From contig CAVVGE010000007.1 of assembly GCA_963747735.1 (NCBI GenBank), positions 248,001-312,000 of the forward strand: a stretch of DNA of 64,000 nt, in the 5' to 3' direction. The notes below the pieces were generated by a model. It made no database searches and was not told the DNA's origin. It worked only from the letters and a program-made list of their open reading frames with translations. The position numbers and the translations under genes are program-made. Source of the DNA: AP-15 sp963747735 (GTDB lineage Bacteria > Pseudomonadota > Alphaproteobacteria > ATCC43930 > CGMCC-115725). Below are positions 42,909 through 53,021 of the stretch, in pieces (the first letter of the stretch is position 1; the number at the start of each line of letters is the position of its first letter).

Positions 42909-44576
42909 ATGCGGAACCTCGCTTCGGGAGTTTCGGTGGATCACCCTTCGACGGGGGCGATCCGCTTCGATCGGTTCGCGCTCGATGTGAGCCGTGGGTC
43001 TCTGGCGAGTGCGGTTGGCGAGATCTGGCTGCGGCCAAAGAGCTTCGATGTCTTGCGGTACCTCGTCGAGAACGCCGGTCGTCTGATATCGAAGGATGAG
43101 ATTTTCACAGCGTTGTGGCCTAACTCGATCGTGACCGACGATTCACTCGTGCAATGCATCAGCGAAATCCGGCAGGCGCTTCATGACGATCAGCAAAGGC
43201 TGATTAAGACCGTGCCGCGGCGGGGCTATTTGTTCGATGCTGCGATAACCCGATCCGATGCGGCGGGAGTGATCGTTTCTGCGGCACGGCAGATATCGAG
43301 TGCGGCCCCAGAGGACGGCATCGCGGACCTGAACCGCGAGACGATCATGCCGACCGAAGAGGAGTTCGCGAATCGTCTGTCGATTGCGGTGATGCCACTG
43401 ATCAATGTCAGCGGCGATCCGGAATTTGACTGCCTGGCCGACGCCCTGACGGAAAATCTGATTACCGATTTGTCGAGCATTCGCGACAGCATGGTCGTCA
43501 CGCCCAACTCGGTGTTCAGCTACAAAGACAAGGAGGTCAGCGTGGAGCAGATCGCCCGCGAACTCGGTGTGCAGTATCTGTTCACGGGCAGCCTGCAAGG
43601 TTCTGCGACACGAATTCGCGTCAACGGCCAGTTGATCGACGCGCGGCGCGGGACGAACCTGTGGGCCGAGCGGTTCGAATATGATGGTCGCGATATTTGG
43701 GGTTGGCAGGGCGAGGTCACCCGCAAGATCGCCATAACCTTGAAGTTCAAGCTCGTTGAGCTCGCCAGTCGCCGGGGCGCGACAGAGCGGCCGGCAAAAC
43801 CCGACGCGATCGATTTGACCATGCGCGGCGTGGTGTTATTCAGCCGGTTCAGTTCCCGCGCCGATGTCATCGAGGCGCGCGCCCTGTTCGAGCAGGCGCT
43901 ACGGCTCGACCCCTTTTCGGTGCAGGCGTTGGTCGGATTTGCTGGGAGCCATGTGGTCGAGCTCACAGAACTTTGGGCCGATGATCCGGTCGGTCAACTG
44001 CAACAGGCGGACGCCGCCGTTGCACGGGCCCTGGAGATTGATCCCCTGTCTGCCGAAGTCCGTTACACCAAGGCGAACTTGTTGATGCAGCACGGACAGC
44101 TCGGGCAGGCGATCGCCGAATATAGGGTCGCAATTAACTTCAACCCGAGCTTTTCACATGCCTACTCACGCATCGGTCTTGCCAAGTTAGAGCTCGGGAG
44201 ACCGGAGGAGACATTTGAGCCGGTGCTCAAGGCGCTCAGTCTCAGCCCTCCCGAGTACCGGGCTAGCCTGTGCCAATCGTACCTCGGAATGGCATCGTTT
44301 CATCTCGGGCGCGACGTTGAAGCGACAGAATGGCTTCAGAAGGCCTTGACGACGGATTCTCGGTCAGGCCGACCGCATGCATGGCTCGCCGCGATTTACG
44401 CTCTGAGCGGAAGGCCGGGAGATGCACACGCGGAAATTGCCGAATTCAGTCGTGTCTACCCCGGCCACACGATCGCCAGCCTACGGGCGAGCCAGCGGTC
44501 GTCCGCTCCGGCATTCCTCGCCCAGCGCGAGCGCTTTTATCAAGGACTGATGGTAGCCGGGCTGCCGCCGAGCTAG
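42909..44576 (+). CDS. CadC/ToxR-like winged-helix regulator with TPR repeats
   Basis: A 555-residue regulator. The N-terminal OmpR-type winged helix spans about residues 15-105 (FDRFALDVSRG, LRPKSFDVLRYLVENAGRLIS, LIKTVPRRGYLF). A middle domain (about 150-290; LSIAVMPLINVSGDPEFDCLAD, FTGSLQGSATRIRVNGQLIDA) resembles the TolB-like region seen in many such regulators. The rest (about 310-540) is TPR-like helices (ALEIDPLSAEVRYTKANLLM). No membrane helix is evident. GTGGAGG gives ATG 42909 a good site. It is divergent from the NTF2-like gene and may regulate it. Confidence 0.85.
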   Translation: MRNLASGVSVDHPSTGAIRFDRFALDVSRGSLASAVGEIWLRPKSFDVLRYLVENAGRLISKDEIFTALWPNSIVTDDSLVQCISEIRQALHDDQQRLIKTVPRRGYLFDAAITRSDAAGVIVSAARQISSAAPEDGIADLNRETIMPTEEEFANRLSIAVMPLINVSGDPEFDCLADALTENLITDLSSIRDSMVVTPNSVFSYKDKEVSVEQIARELGVQYLFTGSLQGSATRIRVNGQLIDARRGTNLWAERFEYDGRDIWGWQGEVTRKIAITLKFKLVELASRRGATERPAKPDAIDLTMRGVVLFSRFSSRADVIEARALFEQALRLDPFSVQALVGFAGSHVVELTELWADDPVGQLQQADAAVARALEIDPLSAEVRYTKANLLMQHGQLGQAIAEYRVAINFNPSFSHAYSRIGLAKLELGRPEETFEPVLKALSLSPPEYRASLCQSYLGMASFHLGRDVEATEWLQKALTTDSRSGRPHAWLAAIYALSGRPGDAHAEIAEFSRVYPGHTIASLRASQRSSAPAFLAQRERFYQGLMVAGLPPS

Positions 44577-44700
44577 CAGGGGCGCCAACTAGAGAGGCGT
44601 CGTCACAGCCTCGTTCTCCTTACGAACGGCCGGTTTGGGGCATTACCCGTCCTTCCTTCCGGCCGAAATCGAGCATTGGGCGGCAACTCCGGGATCGCGG

Positions 44701-45060
44701 TCAGCCGATCGAGAACGAGTTGCCGCAGCCGCAGGAGGAAGCGGCGTTCGGGTTTTTGATCTGGAACGAGGCACCCATCAAATCCTCGACGAAATCGATT
44801 TCCGCGCCGCTCAACAGGTCGAGCGAGACCTCGTCGACGACGACCGTGACACCGTTGCGCTCGAAAACGACATCGTCTTCGTTCTTCGCTTCGTCAAACG
44901 TGAAGCCATACTGAAACCCGGAGCAGCCGCCGCCCGACACGGCGATCCGCAAAAACGCGCTCTCCGCCTGCTCCTGCTGCTTCAGGGCCGCGATGCGGCG
45001 CGCCGCATTTTCGGTCACGACAATCTGCCGCGCCTCGACCTCACCTGTGCTTTCGGCCAT
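44701..45060 (-). CDS. erpA: Iron-sulfur cluster insertion protein ErpA (A-type carrier)
   Basis: A 119-residue A-type Fe-S carrier. The three cluster cysteines are visible: GGGCSGFQY (about residue 46) and SSCGCGNSF (about residues 109-111) near the C-terminus. VTENAARRIAALKQQEQ leads the fold. It passes [2Fe-2S] or [4Fe-4S] clusters to target enzymes. The gene stands alone on the minus strand, divergent from the E1-like gene with a 135-bp gap that would hold both promoters. Confidence 0.93.
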   Translation of the reverse strand: MAESTGEVEARQIVVTENAARRIAALKQQEQAESAFLRIAVSGGGCSGFQYGFTFDEAKNEDDVVFERNGVTVVVDEVSLDLLSGAEIDFVEDLMGASFQIKNPNAASSCGCGNSFSIG

Positions 45061-45195
45061 ATCCTTGCAGCTCCTCAGCGCGACTCGCTCATGCTCCCTA
45101 TCTAGGCATCGGCGGCGCGCGGGTCAAACGGCTGCTGACCGCAAGATTTCACCACAAGGATCAGCTAGGCTCGACAACCCACGCGGAGGCGACCG

Positions 45196-47558
45196 ATGCC
45201 GCATGCCGTAACCGGCGAAATCGCTCGAGATCAACGGGCCGAGCCCGCCGACAAGCTCGCCTGTCTCGCAGCGCTCGAAAAGAAGGTGCTGTGGCTCTCG
45301 ACCTGGATGATCCACAACGCCAACCATCTGCGGCCGAACCGCGACGGGCTCAAGGTCGGCGGGCATCAGGCGTCGAGCGCCTCGCTCGCGACCCTGATGA
45401 CGGCCCTCTATTTCGACGTGCTGCGGCCGCAGGACCGGGTCGCGGTCAAGCCGCACGCCTCGCCGGTGTTTCACGCGATCCAATACCTGCTCGGGCACCA
45501 GTCGCGCGACAAGCTCGAACGGTTTCGCGCCTTCGGCGGCGCCCAATCCTATCCGTCGCGTACCAAGGACGGCGACATCGTCGATTTCTCGACCGGCTCG
45601 GTCGGGCTCGGCGTCGGCATGACCTTCTTCGGCTCGCTGGCGCAGGATTATGTGCGGTTGAAAGCAGCTGGCCTCGACCGAAGCGCCGCCCGGCCGCATG
45701 ATCGCGCTCGCCGGCGACGCCGAGCTCGACGAGGGCAATATCTTCGAGGCCTTGCTCGAAGGCTGGAAGCACGATGTCCGCAACCTCTGGTGGGTCATCG
45801 ACTACAACCGCCAGAGCCTCGACGCCGTGGTCTCGGACCGGCTCTTCGGCCGCATCGACGCGCTCTTCGAGATGATGGGCTGGCGCGTCGTCACCTTGAA
45901 ATACGGCCGGCTGCTGGAAACGGCCTTTGCCCGGCCGGACGGGCGCCATTTGCGCGAATGGATCGATAATTGCCCGAACTCGCTCTATTCGGCATTGGTC
46001 TACAAGGGTGGTGCCGGCTGGCGCGAGCATCTGCAGCGCGACCTCAACCGCCATCCCGGCATCCGCGCGATCCTCGACGACCACGACGATGACGCATTGC
46101 AGCGGCTGATGACCAATCTCGGCGGCCATGACCTGGCCGCGGTATTGGATGCGTTCCACGCCATCGCCGACGACCGGCCGACCTGCTTTATCGCCTACAC
46201 GATCAAGGGCTACGGGCTGCCTTTCGCCGGGCACAAGGACAACCATGCCGGGCTGATGAACCTCGACCAGATGGCCGCTTTTCGGCGCAGCATGAAGGTG
46301 GCGGAAGGGGCGGAATGGGACTCCCTATGCCGGCCTCGATCTGGCGCCGGGGCGGCTCGGCGCGTTTCTGGCGCAAACCCCGCTCGCCGGGCCCGCCCCG
46401 CGCTGGCACAAGGCGGCCCCGGTGCCGGTGCCGCCGGCTTTGCCGGTGCCGCGCGGCGCGCGCCAATCGACCCAGGAAGCCTTTGGCCGGTTGCTCGGCG
46501 ACATCGCCGCCGGCGACAGCGAATTGGCGCGGCATATCGTGACCGCTTCGCCCGACGTCACGGTGTCGACAAACCTCGGGCCGTGGGTCAACCGCCGCGG
46601 CATCTTCGACCGGGCCGAGCGCGCCGACACCTTTCGCGAGGAAAATGTGGTCTCGGCGCAGCGCTGGGCGATGTCGCCAAAGGGCCAGCACATCGAGCTC
46701 GGCATCGCCGAGAGCAACCTCTTTCTGCTGCTCGCCGCGCTCGGCCTGTCGGCGCCGCTGTTTGGCGCCCGCCTCATACCGATCGGCACGCTCTACGACC
46801 CGTTTATCAAGCGCGGGCTCGATGCGCTGAACTACGCCGCCTACCAGGATGCGCGGTTCATCCTCGTCGCCACCCCTTCGGGGATCACGCTCGCCCCCGA
46901 GGGCGGCGCGCACCAATCGATCGGCGAGCCGCTGATCGGCATGGCGCAGCCGGGGCTCGCGTGCTTCGAGCCGGCCTTTGCCGACGAGCTGGCGGTGCTG
47001 CTGCGCTGGGCCTTTGCCGAGATCCAGCGCGAAGGCGGCGAATCGGTCTGTTTTCGCCTGTCGACGCGGCCGGTCGAGCAGCCGAAACGAGAGATCGAGC
47101 CGGATCTCGCCGCGGCGATGGTGGCCGGCGCTTATTGGCTGCGCGAGCCCGGCCCCGATGCCGATCTCGCGATCGCCTATTGCGGTGCGGTCGCCCCCGA
47201 AGCCCTCGCCGCGCACCGGGAGCTTCTTGAAGACATGCCGCAGGCGGGATTGCTCGCGGTCACCTCGCCCGGCCGGCTGCACCGCGATTGGCGCGCGGCG
47301 CAGACCGAGCGCCGAACCAGCGCGGCCGAGGATTTGCTGGCGCGGCTGCGCCCAAATGCGGCGCTGGTCACGGTCGGCGATTTCCACCCCGCGGCACTAT
47401 CCTGGCTCGGCGCCGTCCGGTCGAGCCGGGTCGTGCCGCTCGGGGTCGAGCGCTTCGGCCAGTCGGGCGACATCCCCGATCTTTACCGCGCCTACGGCAT
47501 CGACCAGGACGCGATCCTCGATGCCGCCGCCCGCGCCTGCCTCGCCGCCCTGCGCTGA
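45196..47558 (+). pseudogene. AceE-like thiamine-diphosphate E1/transketolase-fold enzyme, two frameshifts
   Basis: Three frames join into about 786 residues (2363 bp is 787 codons plus two). First frame: NANHLRPNRDGLKVGGHQAS, the substrate/TPP start of the transketolase N-domain. Second: IALAGDAELDEGNIFEALLEG with the TPP motif GDAELDEGN, then TIKGYGLPFAGHKDNHAGL. Third: the Transket_pyr domain NVVSAQRWAMSPKGQHIELGIAESN. The order and length resemble homodimeric pyruvate dehydrogenase E1. Shifts lie near 45670 and at about 46316, where one G extra in TGGGA restores TGG ACT CCC. The enzyme may be intact if these are sequence errors. Confidence 0.75.
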
Positions 47559-47568
47559 CGGGTCTTGC

Positions 47569-49549
47569 TTAGACCCTCCGCCGCGGCAGGCGGATGGTGA
47601 ATTCGGTGTAGGCGCCGGGCTCGCTGGCGACGGTGATCGTGCCGCCGTGCTGCTGGGTGACGATGTCCCAGCTGATCGAGAGGCCGAGGCCGGTGCCTTC
47701 GCCGGTCGGCTTGGTGGTGAAGAACGGCTGGAACAATTTGTCGCGGATCTCGGGCATGATGCCGGCGCCGTTGTCGCGCACCCGGATCTCGACCGCGTCG
47801 TCCGAGTTCGCGCGTCGCAACCTGGAGGGTCGGGCAAAAGCCGCCGCCCAGCTCGCGGGCGCGCTTGCGAGCGGCATAAAAGCCGTTGCCGAAAAGGTTC
47901 AGAAAAACGCGCGTCAAATCTTGCGGCACGATCTCGAGCGGCGCGAGGCCCGGGGCGAACGTCGCGCTCCATCGCGATATTGAAATCCTGGTCCTGGGCG
48001 CGCGCACCGTGATAGGCGAGGTTTAAGGCCTCCTCGATGAGCGCATTCAGATCGACCCTCCGGCGCTCGCCGGTGGTTCCGCGCGAATGCGCCAGCATGC
48101 TGGTCACGATGCCGCCAGCGCGCTTGCCGTGCTCGCCGATCTTTTCGAGATTGCCGCTGAGCGTCGTGACGATCTCGTCGATTTCGGCGCGCATGTCGGT
48201 GCCGAGCGCAGCCAACGCCGGGGCCGCCGCCTCCGTCAGCTCGTCCAAGAGCTCAACCGAGAGCCCGGCAAAATTGTTGACGAAATTCAGCGGGTTTTTG
48301 ATCTCGTGGGCGATTCCGGCGGTCAGCTGGCCCAACGAGGCCATCTTCTCGGCCTGGATCAGGCTCGCCTGCGCGGCCTGCAGCTCGGCGAGCGCCTTTT
48401 CCGCCGCCTCGCGCGCGGCATGGATCTAGGCCTCGGCGCGTTTGCGCGCGGTGATGTCGCTGTAGATCAGCACAAAGCCGCCGCCCGGCACCGGATTGCG
48501 GCGCACCTCGACGACCCGCCCATCGGGGCGCGTCCGCTCGAACCGCACCTCGCGCTCGCGATCGTCGAGACGGTTGGCGAGCTCGGCTTTGAGATCGGTC
48601 GCGGCATATTCGCCGCGCCCAGCCAAGTAGCGGAAATATTCGGCAAAGCTCGGCCGTTCGGCAACAATCTCATCTGGTAAATCGAGCATCTGCTGAAAGT
48701 TCGTGTTCCAGGCCGTCAGGCGCAAATCGTGGTCGAACATTGCAACGCCGTCGCCCATATTGTCGAAGCTGACGCGCAATTCAGCCTGGCGCTGTCGGAT
48801 TTCGCCAATGAGCCGGGCATTGTCCATCGCGATGACCGCCTGCGCCGCAAAGCTTTCGAGCAATGAGATCTCCTTGTCGGAGAACAGGCGGACCTCTTGC
48901 CGGTTGCAGGAGATCGCGCCGAGGAGCCTCCCATCCTTGCGCAGGGGCAGCATCAGGTTGGTGCGCACGCCGCCGCGCCCGGAGACGGCGCGGGCGGTCG
49001 GCGCGTTGAGCAGTCAGATCGGGGTTGTGCACCCAGCGCTCGCCGTCCAAGAGCTGGGTTGTGGCGGAGCGCACGGTTGGTGCGGACCCCGCCGCGCGCG
49101 GCAACCGCACGGGCGATCGGATCGTCGAGCTGCGTCAGGTCGGGGACGTGGATCAGGCGCTCGCCGGCGACGAGCGCCGCGAGGCGGGGGTCGTCCGAGA
49201 CCTCGATCGCCCGCGGCCGCTCGGGGAGCCCCTCCGGATAGTTCTGTGAGGCGGCGGCGCGGAAGGCTTCGCCGTCGAACAGAAACAAGGTGCCGCGGGA
49301 TGCGCCGCAGAGGGCGTGCGCCTTTTCCAGGATCGCGTTGAATACCGGCTGCAGCGCACCGGGCGACGAACTGACGACCCCCAATATCTCGGCGGTTGCG
49401 GCCTCGCGCGCCAACGCCGCATCGAGCTCGGCGCGGCATTCGTCGAGCTTTTGCTGCAGCGGCGAATTGGCGCGCCGGAGATCGGCCGTCGTGTCGCCGC
49501 GCCTCACCGTCGCTTGCGCCGCTGTATTGCCCGGGCGCCGGTGGGCCAT
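47569..49549 (-). pseudogene. Hybrid GAF-PAS-HisKA-HATPase sensor kinase, decayed
   Basis: The parts of a sensor histidine kinase are present in order on the minus strand. They are a GAF region (HVPDLTQLDDPIARAVAARG), a second GAF-like start (LLDGERWVHNPDLT), LMLPLRKDGRLLGAISCNRQ, a PAS domain (VSFDNMGDGVAMFDHDLR), HisKA with the phosphoacceptor (IAHEIKNPLNFVNN) and HATPase (VEIRVRDNGAGIMPEIRDKLF, GEGTGLGLSISWDIV). They are broken by an in-frame TAG (48426-48428), a diverged 119-nt repeat in the GAF part, and shifts near 47975 and 47820, each one extra base. This one looks truly decayed because of the nonsense codon. Confidence 0.8.
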
Positions 49550-49586
49550 TGTCGCGTTCAGCCGGCAATCGAGGCCGGAACCCGGC

Positions 49587-50759
49587 TTATTGCGGGCCGC
49601 TGCGCAGCGAGGCGGGGTGGCCGGGGAGCTTGAGCCGCTGGCCGGTGTCGGTGATCTTGCTGCCCTCGACCTTCAGCACCGAGAGGTCGCCGTCGATAAA
49701 ATTGCCGACATAGAGATAGCTGCCGTCCGGGCTGAAGGCGGCACCTTCGGGCAATGCCCCGACATTGATGTTGCCGACATTCGTCACCTTTTTGCCGTCG
49801 ATCTTCAGCACCGCGATCGTGCCGGCCGGGTGATAATAAAAGGTGTTGGGCGCGCGGTTCGAGCCTTCCGCCTGGACCGACACCGCAACGTCGCCCTTGG
49901 GGCTCATCGCCAGGCCTTCCGGCGAATCGCCGACCGTCACATGGTCGATGACCCGCGGCGGGTTGGCTTCGAGGTCGATCACGCCGACGGTATCGACATT
50001 CCCGTCCGAGCTGCCGCCGCCGCCATTGTCGGCGCTCAATGCCAGCTTGCCGCTCGGCGCGACGACGACGTTGTAGGGAAAGATTCCGGTCACCAGGTCT
50101 TTCTTGTCGTATTTGACCTTGCCGTCGTCGATCGAGAGCAGCGCCACTTTGTTGGCGGCGGCCTTGAAGGCGAGCGCGCGCTTGCCGTCGGGGGTGATCG
50201 CGACGCCGGAGACGCTGTCGGTGGCGGCGCCGACCGTGACCGTATCGGTGACCAGCACGTCCTTGCCGTGGATCGACAAGACCGAGATCGTGCCGTCGGC
50301 GCGGTTGGCGACCAATGCCAGATCGCCCTTTGGGCTGATCGCCATGCCCGAGGGCTGCTTGCCGACGGTGACGGTGCCGATCACCTTCGGCGGGCTCGCC
50401 TTCAGATCGACGACAAAGACCTTGTTGTCGGGCACGAGCTTGTGGCTCCAGCCTTCGACCTCGGGTGCTACCGAGTTGGCGACGAGCGCGATATCGCCCG
50501 ACGGCACGATCGCCAGATTGGTCGGCGGTCCGACGACCGAGTTCATCAGCGGGATCGTCGCGCTGATGCGCGGCGCGCCGGGGTTGGAGAGGTCGATCAC
50601 GCTCAAGGTGTCGTGGCCCGGCTCGCGGACGATCGGCTTGTGGTTCTCGATCCCGTTCTTTTCGTCGTTGCCGACGATCAAAGTCTGACCGAAGGCCGGT
50701 GTCAAAACGCATCCCGCAACGCCGGCGAGCAATGTCACGACAAGAGCCGATAAACGCAT
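49587..50759 (-). CDS. YncE-like beta-propeller protein (exported)
   Basis: A 390-residue protein. A signal peptide (VVTLLAGVAGCVLTPAFGQT) precedes a seven-bladed propeller made of repeats of about 45-50 residues. Each contains a P(S/K/D)G start, e.g. IVPSGDIALVANS, ISPKGDLALVANR, ITPDGKRALAF, VAPSGKLALSADN and FSPDGSYLYVGNF. By family knowledge these bind partners or DNA/siderophore-like ligands in the periplasm; no catalytic residues are evident. The start is ATG 50759 after GAGGGGAGA. The nearby kinase is decayed, so no regulator partner can be assigned. Confidence 0.82.
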   Translation of the reverse strand: MRLSALVVTLLAGVAGCVLTPAFGQTLIVGNDEKNGIENHKPIVREPGHDTLSVIDLSNPGAPRISATIPLMNSVVGPPTNLAIVPSGDIALVANSVAPEVEGWSHKLVPDNKVFVVDLKASPPKVIGTVTVGKQPSGMAISPKGDLALVANRADGTISVLSIHGKDVLVTDTVTVGAATDSVSGVAITPDGKRALAFKAAANKVALLSIDDGKVKYDKKDLVTGIFPYNVVVAPSGKLALSADNGGGGSSDGNVDTVGVIDLEANPPRVIDHVTVGDSPEGLAMSPKGDVAVSVQAEGSNRAPNTFYYHPAGTIAVLKIDGKKVTNVGNINVGALPEGAAFSPDGSYLYVGNFIDGDLSVLKVEGSKITDTGQRLKLPGHPASLRSGPQ

Positions 50760-50941
50760 TCTCCCCTCCCTGCCCCTCTTTGCGCCAAAGACGCGATCCG
50801 CCGTTATAGCACCATGACCGCGACTGCGATCCTCCGGCTGCAACGAGCCGGCTTTACCGAAGTGCCGATCGAAGCCCTTGCCGAGCTGTGATCCTCGCCG
50901 TGCCGAGGCTGTTCCCCGGTGTTAATTCTTGATCGTCGCGC

Positions 50942-52828
50942 TCAGAACCGGTCGCATTCCTTGGCGGCTTTGACATAGACGGCAGCGTCGGCCGGCAGCA
51001 GCAGGCGCTCGGCGACGAGTGCCGCGGCCGCAGCCTCGACCCGTGCCACATAGGCCTCGCGACTGCCGTAGCGCTCTTCGAGCGACGGGCGAGGATCGCC
51101 GGCGGCTTCGCGCTCTTGCCGGGTGCGGGCAAACGGGATCAGCGAGCCGTCGCGGTCGGCGAGCTCCAGCGGCTGGGCGCGATAAAGGTTCCAGCCGGTA
51201 AAGGTGGCGAGCGGCGCCGCGATCGGCGGCAGCCGAATGCCGGCGACCTCGTTGCCATCGGCATCGACCGCCGAGACGCGGGTTTCATAAAACGTATCGA
51301 GCCGCGGCGGCGGATCGACCCAATCGACGGGCGGGCCGATGCGGTTGCCGCCGGTGGCGACGGCAAAGCCGGGGACCCGCGGCATTTTGACCGCCTCGGC
51401 GGCGACAGCGGTCCCTTTGGCGATCGACGGGACCCGGCTCGGCGGCGGCGCTTTGCCGTCCACGACCCATTCTTCGAGCGCCACCAGCAAGGCGCGCAAC
51501 GCCGGGCTCGCGCTGTGCGGGTTGCGCGGGTTGAGGCAGGGGCCGGGGCTTGGATCCGTTCCCGGTCCGCCGCCGTGCTGGGTTCCGGCAATCATGTAGA
51601 CGCGCGCATTGGCGGGCAGCTCGGCGTCATGCCGCCCGGCCGGGTCGGCATGCACCAGCGAGGCGCCCTTTTGCCAATATTCGGTCGAGGTGTTGACCTC
51701 GATCATCAAGGGGTCGGTCGGGCGCCCGCTCAGCAGGGCGCCGGTTTTGTGCGAGAAAGGGTCGGTGGTGACAGCGTTGCCAAACGGGAACCAGTTTTCG
51801 GGGTAGAGCCGGTCTTCGTGCTGCGTCCCGGTCCGGCCGGGCATCGCAAAGCTGTGGTTGGCGAACACCTTGCCGGCGCCGGCGACATGGGTCAGCACGC
51901 CGTCGAAGATGCGTCTCCCCTGCCCGTCGTCGTTCATGCCGAGCTCGAGAAAATGGCGCAGAAACCGGCCGGCCTGCGATACCCCGAACGCAAGGGCATG
52001 CGCGACCGGCGGCATCGGGCTGGCCGCGTTGCCGCCATAGCGCAGAAAGGCGACGAGGTCGCGGGTCGCTGCATAGCCGACGCCCATCACCGTGGCACCG
52101 GTCGCCTCGTACCAGATCTCGTAAATTTTGAACGGGGCAAAACAGCGGCCCACCGGCAGCAACCGGATCGAGCGCTCATCGACAAACTCCCAGCTCTCCG
52201 GTGCGATCTCGGTGCGGGCGTCGCTCTCGCGGTCGCGCACGGCGAGCCGCGCTTTTTTCGGGTCGGCCGACACCGCCGGATAGCTCAGCCGCACGACATC
52301 GCCGTTGCCGGGCGTGCGCGTGCCGATGTGGAATTCGTGCCGGATGCGGCGCACCATCGGCCGGCCGCCTTCGATAGCCAGCGGGAGGCGTGCCGTCATG
52401 CCGTTGTTGACCCGCGGCGCTCCCGAATCCCAGCCCGACCAGACGAGGCTCCAGCCGCGCCCGAGGGTAAAGCCGAGGCCGACATCCTTTGCCGCCTTCG
52501 GGTTGTTGGTGTCGGCGTCGCCGCGGGCTTCGTCGAGCCGGCCGAGGATCACCTTGCGGCCGCGATTGGTCACGTCATAGACGAGCACACCGCCCGAGGG
52601 CTGCGGCCCGGCCGGCCGCAGGATGAAGAAATCGGTCTCGTATTCGACCATGCCGCGGACATTCCGCGGCGCCTTGTCGAGATCGGCGACGACCCGGTTT
52701 GCCGCTGCCGCCGGATCGATTTCGCCCTTGGCAATGCCGGTGATCCGCACATAGGGTCCGGCCGCGCCGAAGGATTGTCCCTCGGCGAAGGGTCCGACTG
52801 CATGCACCGTGATCTCGGTAATAGCCAT
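50942..52828 (-). CDS. Large alpha/beta hydrolase-domain protein
   Basis: A 628-residue protein without an evident signal peptide. The N-terminal 200 residues are beta-rich (EITVHAVGPFAEGQSFGAAGPYV). The middle holds the nucleophile-elbow-like HALAFGVSQAGRFLRHFLE (about residues 290-308), GVSQAG fitting GxSxG with a Ser nucleophile. Later blocks are YMIAGTQHGGGPG (His candidate) and MIEVNTSTEYWQ. It resembles the alpha/beta hydrolase-domain family common in soil alpha- and betaproteobacteria. The substrate is unknown. It faces the KefB-like gene across a 193-bp divergent gap. Confidence 0.75.
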   Translation of the reverse strand: MAITEITVHAVGPFAEGQSFGAAGPYVRITGIAKGEIDPAAAANRVVADLDKAPRNVRGMVEYETDFFILRPAGPQPSGGVLVYDVTNRGRKVILGRLDEARGDADTNNPKAAKDVGLGFTLGRGWSLVWSGWDSGAPRVNNGMTARLPLAIEGGRPMVRRIRHEFHIGTRTPGNGDVVRLSYPAVSADPKKARLAVRDRESDARTEIAPESWEFVDERSIRLLPVGRCFAPFKIYEIWYEATGATVMGVGYAATRDLVAFLRYGGNAASPMPPVAHALAFGVSQAGRFLRHFLELGMNDDGQGRRIFDGVLTHVAGAGKVFANHSFAMPGRTGTQHEDRLYPENWFPFGNAVTTDPFSHKTGALLSGRPTDPLMIEVNTSTEYWQKGASLVHADPAGRHDAELPANARVYMIAGTQHGGGPGTDPSPGPCLNPRNPHSASPALRALLVALEEWVVDGKAPPPSRVPSIAKGTAVAAEAVKMPRVPGFAVATGGNRIGPPVDWVDPPPRLDTFYETRVSAVDADGNEVAGIRLPPIAAPLATFTGWNLYRAQPLELADRDGSLIPFARTRQEREAAGDPRPSLEERYGSREAYVARVEAAAAALVAERLLLPADAAVYVKAAKECDRF

Positions 52829-53021
52829 CAGCGCGCTCCTTTGCCGGGATGACAGCGCCGTCATCGCGCGCCGGCCGCCGGGGGGCAAGCAATTTCGCGC
52901 GGTGCCGGTGAGCGGGGGACGAGCGGCGCTGCGCGCGTCGCGCCCGGCCGCGCGGCGATGACCAGAGCCGCACGAGACGCTGCTTGCTCGGCATGCTCGC
53001 CATCGTCGCCGGGACTTCGCG

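Noticed and set aside
50813..50891. 25-codon plus-strand frame starting MTATAILRLQRAGFTEV
   Set aside because: Looks like the start of a DUF1640-type protein but stops at once; too short to support as a gene, perhaps a remnant.
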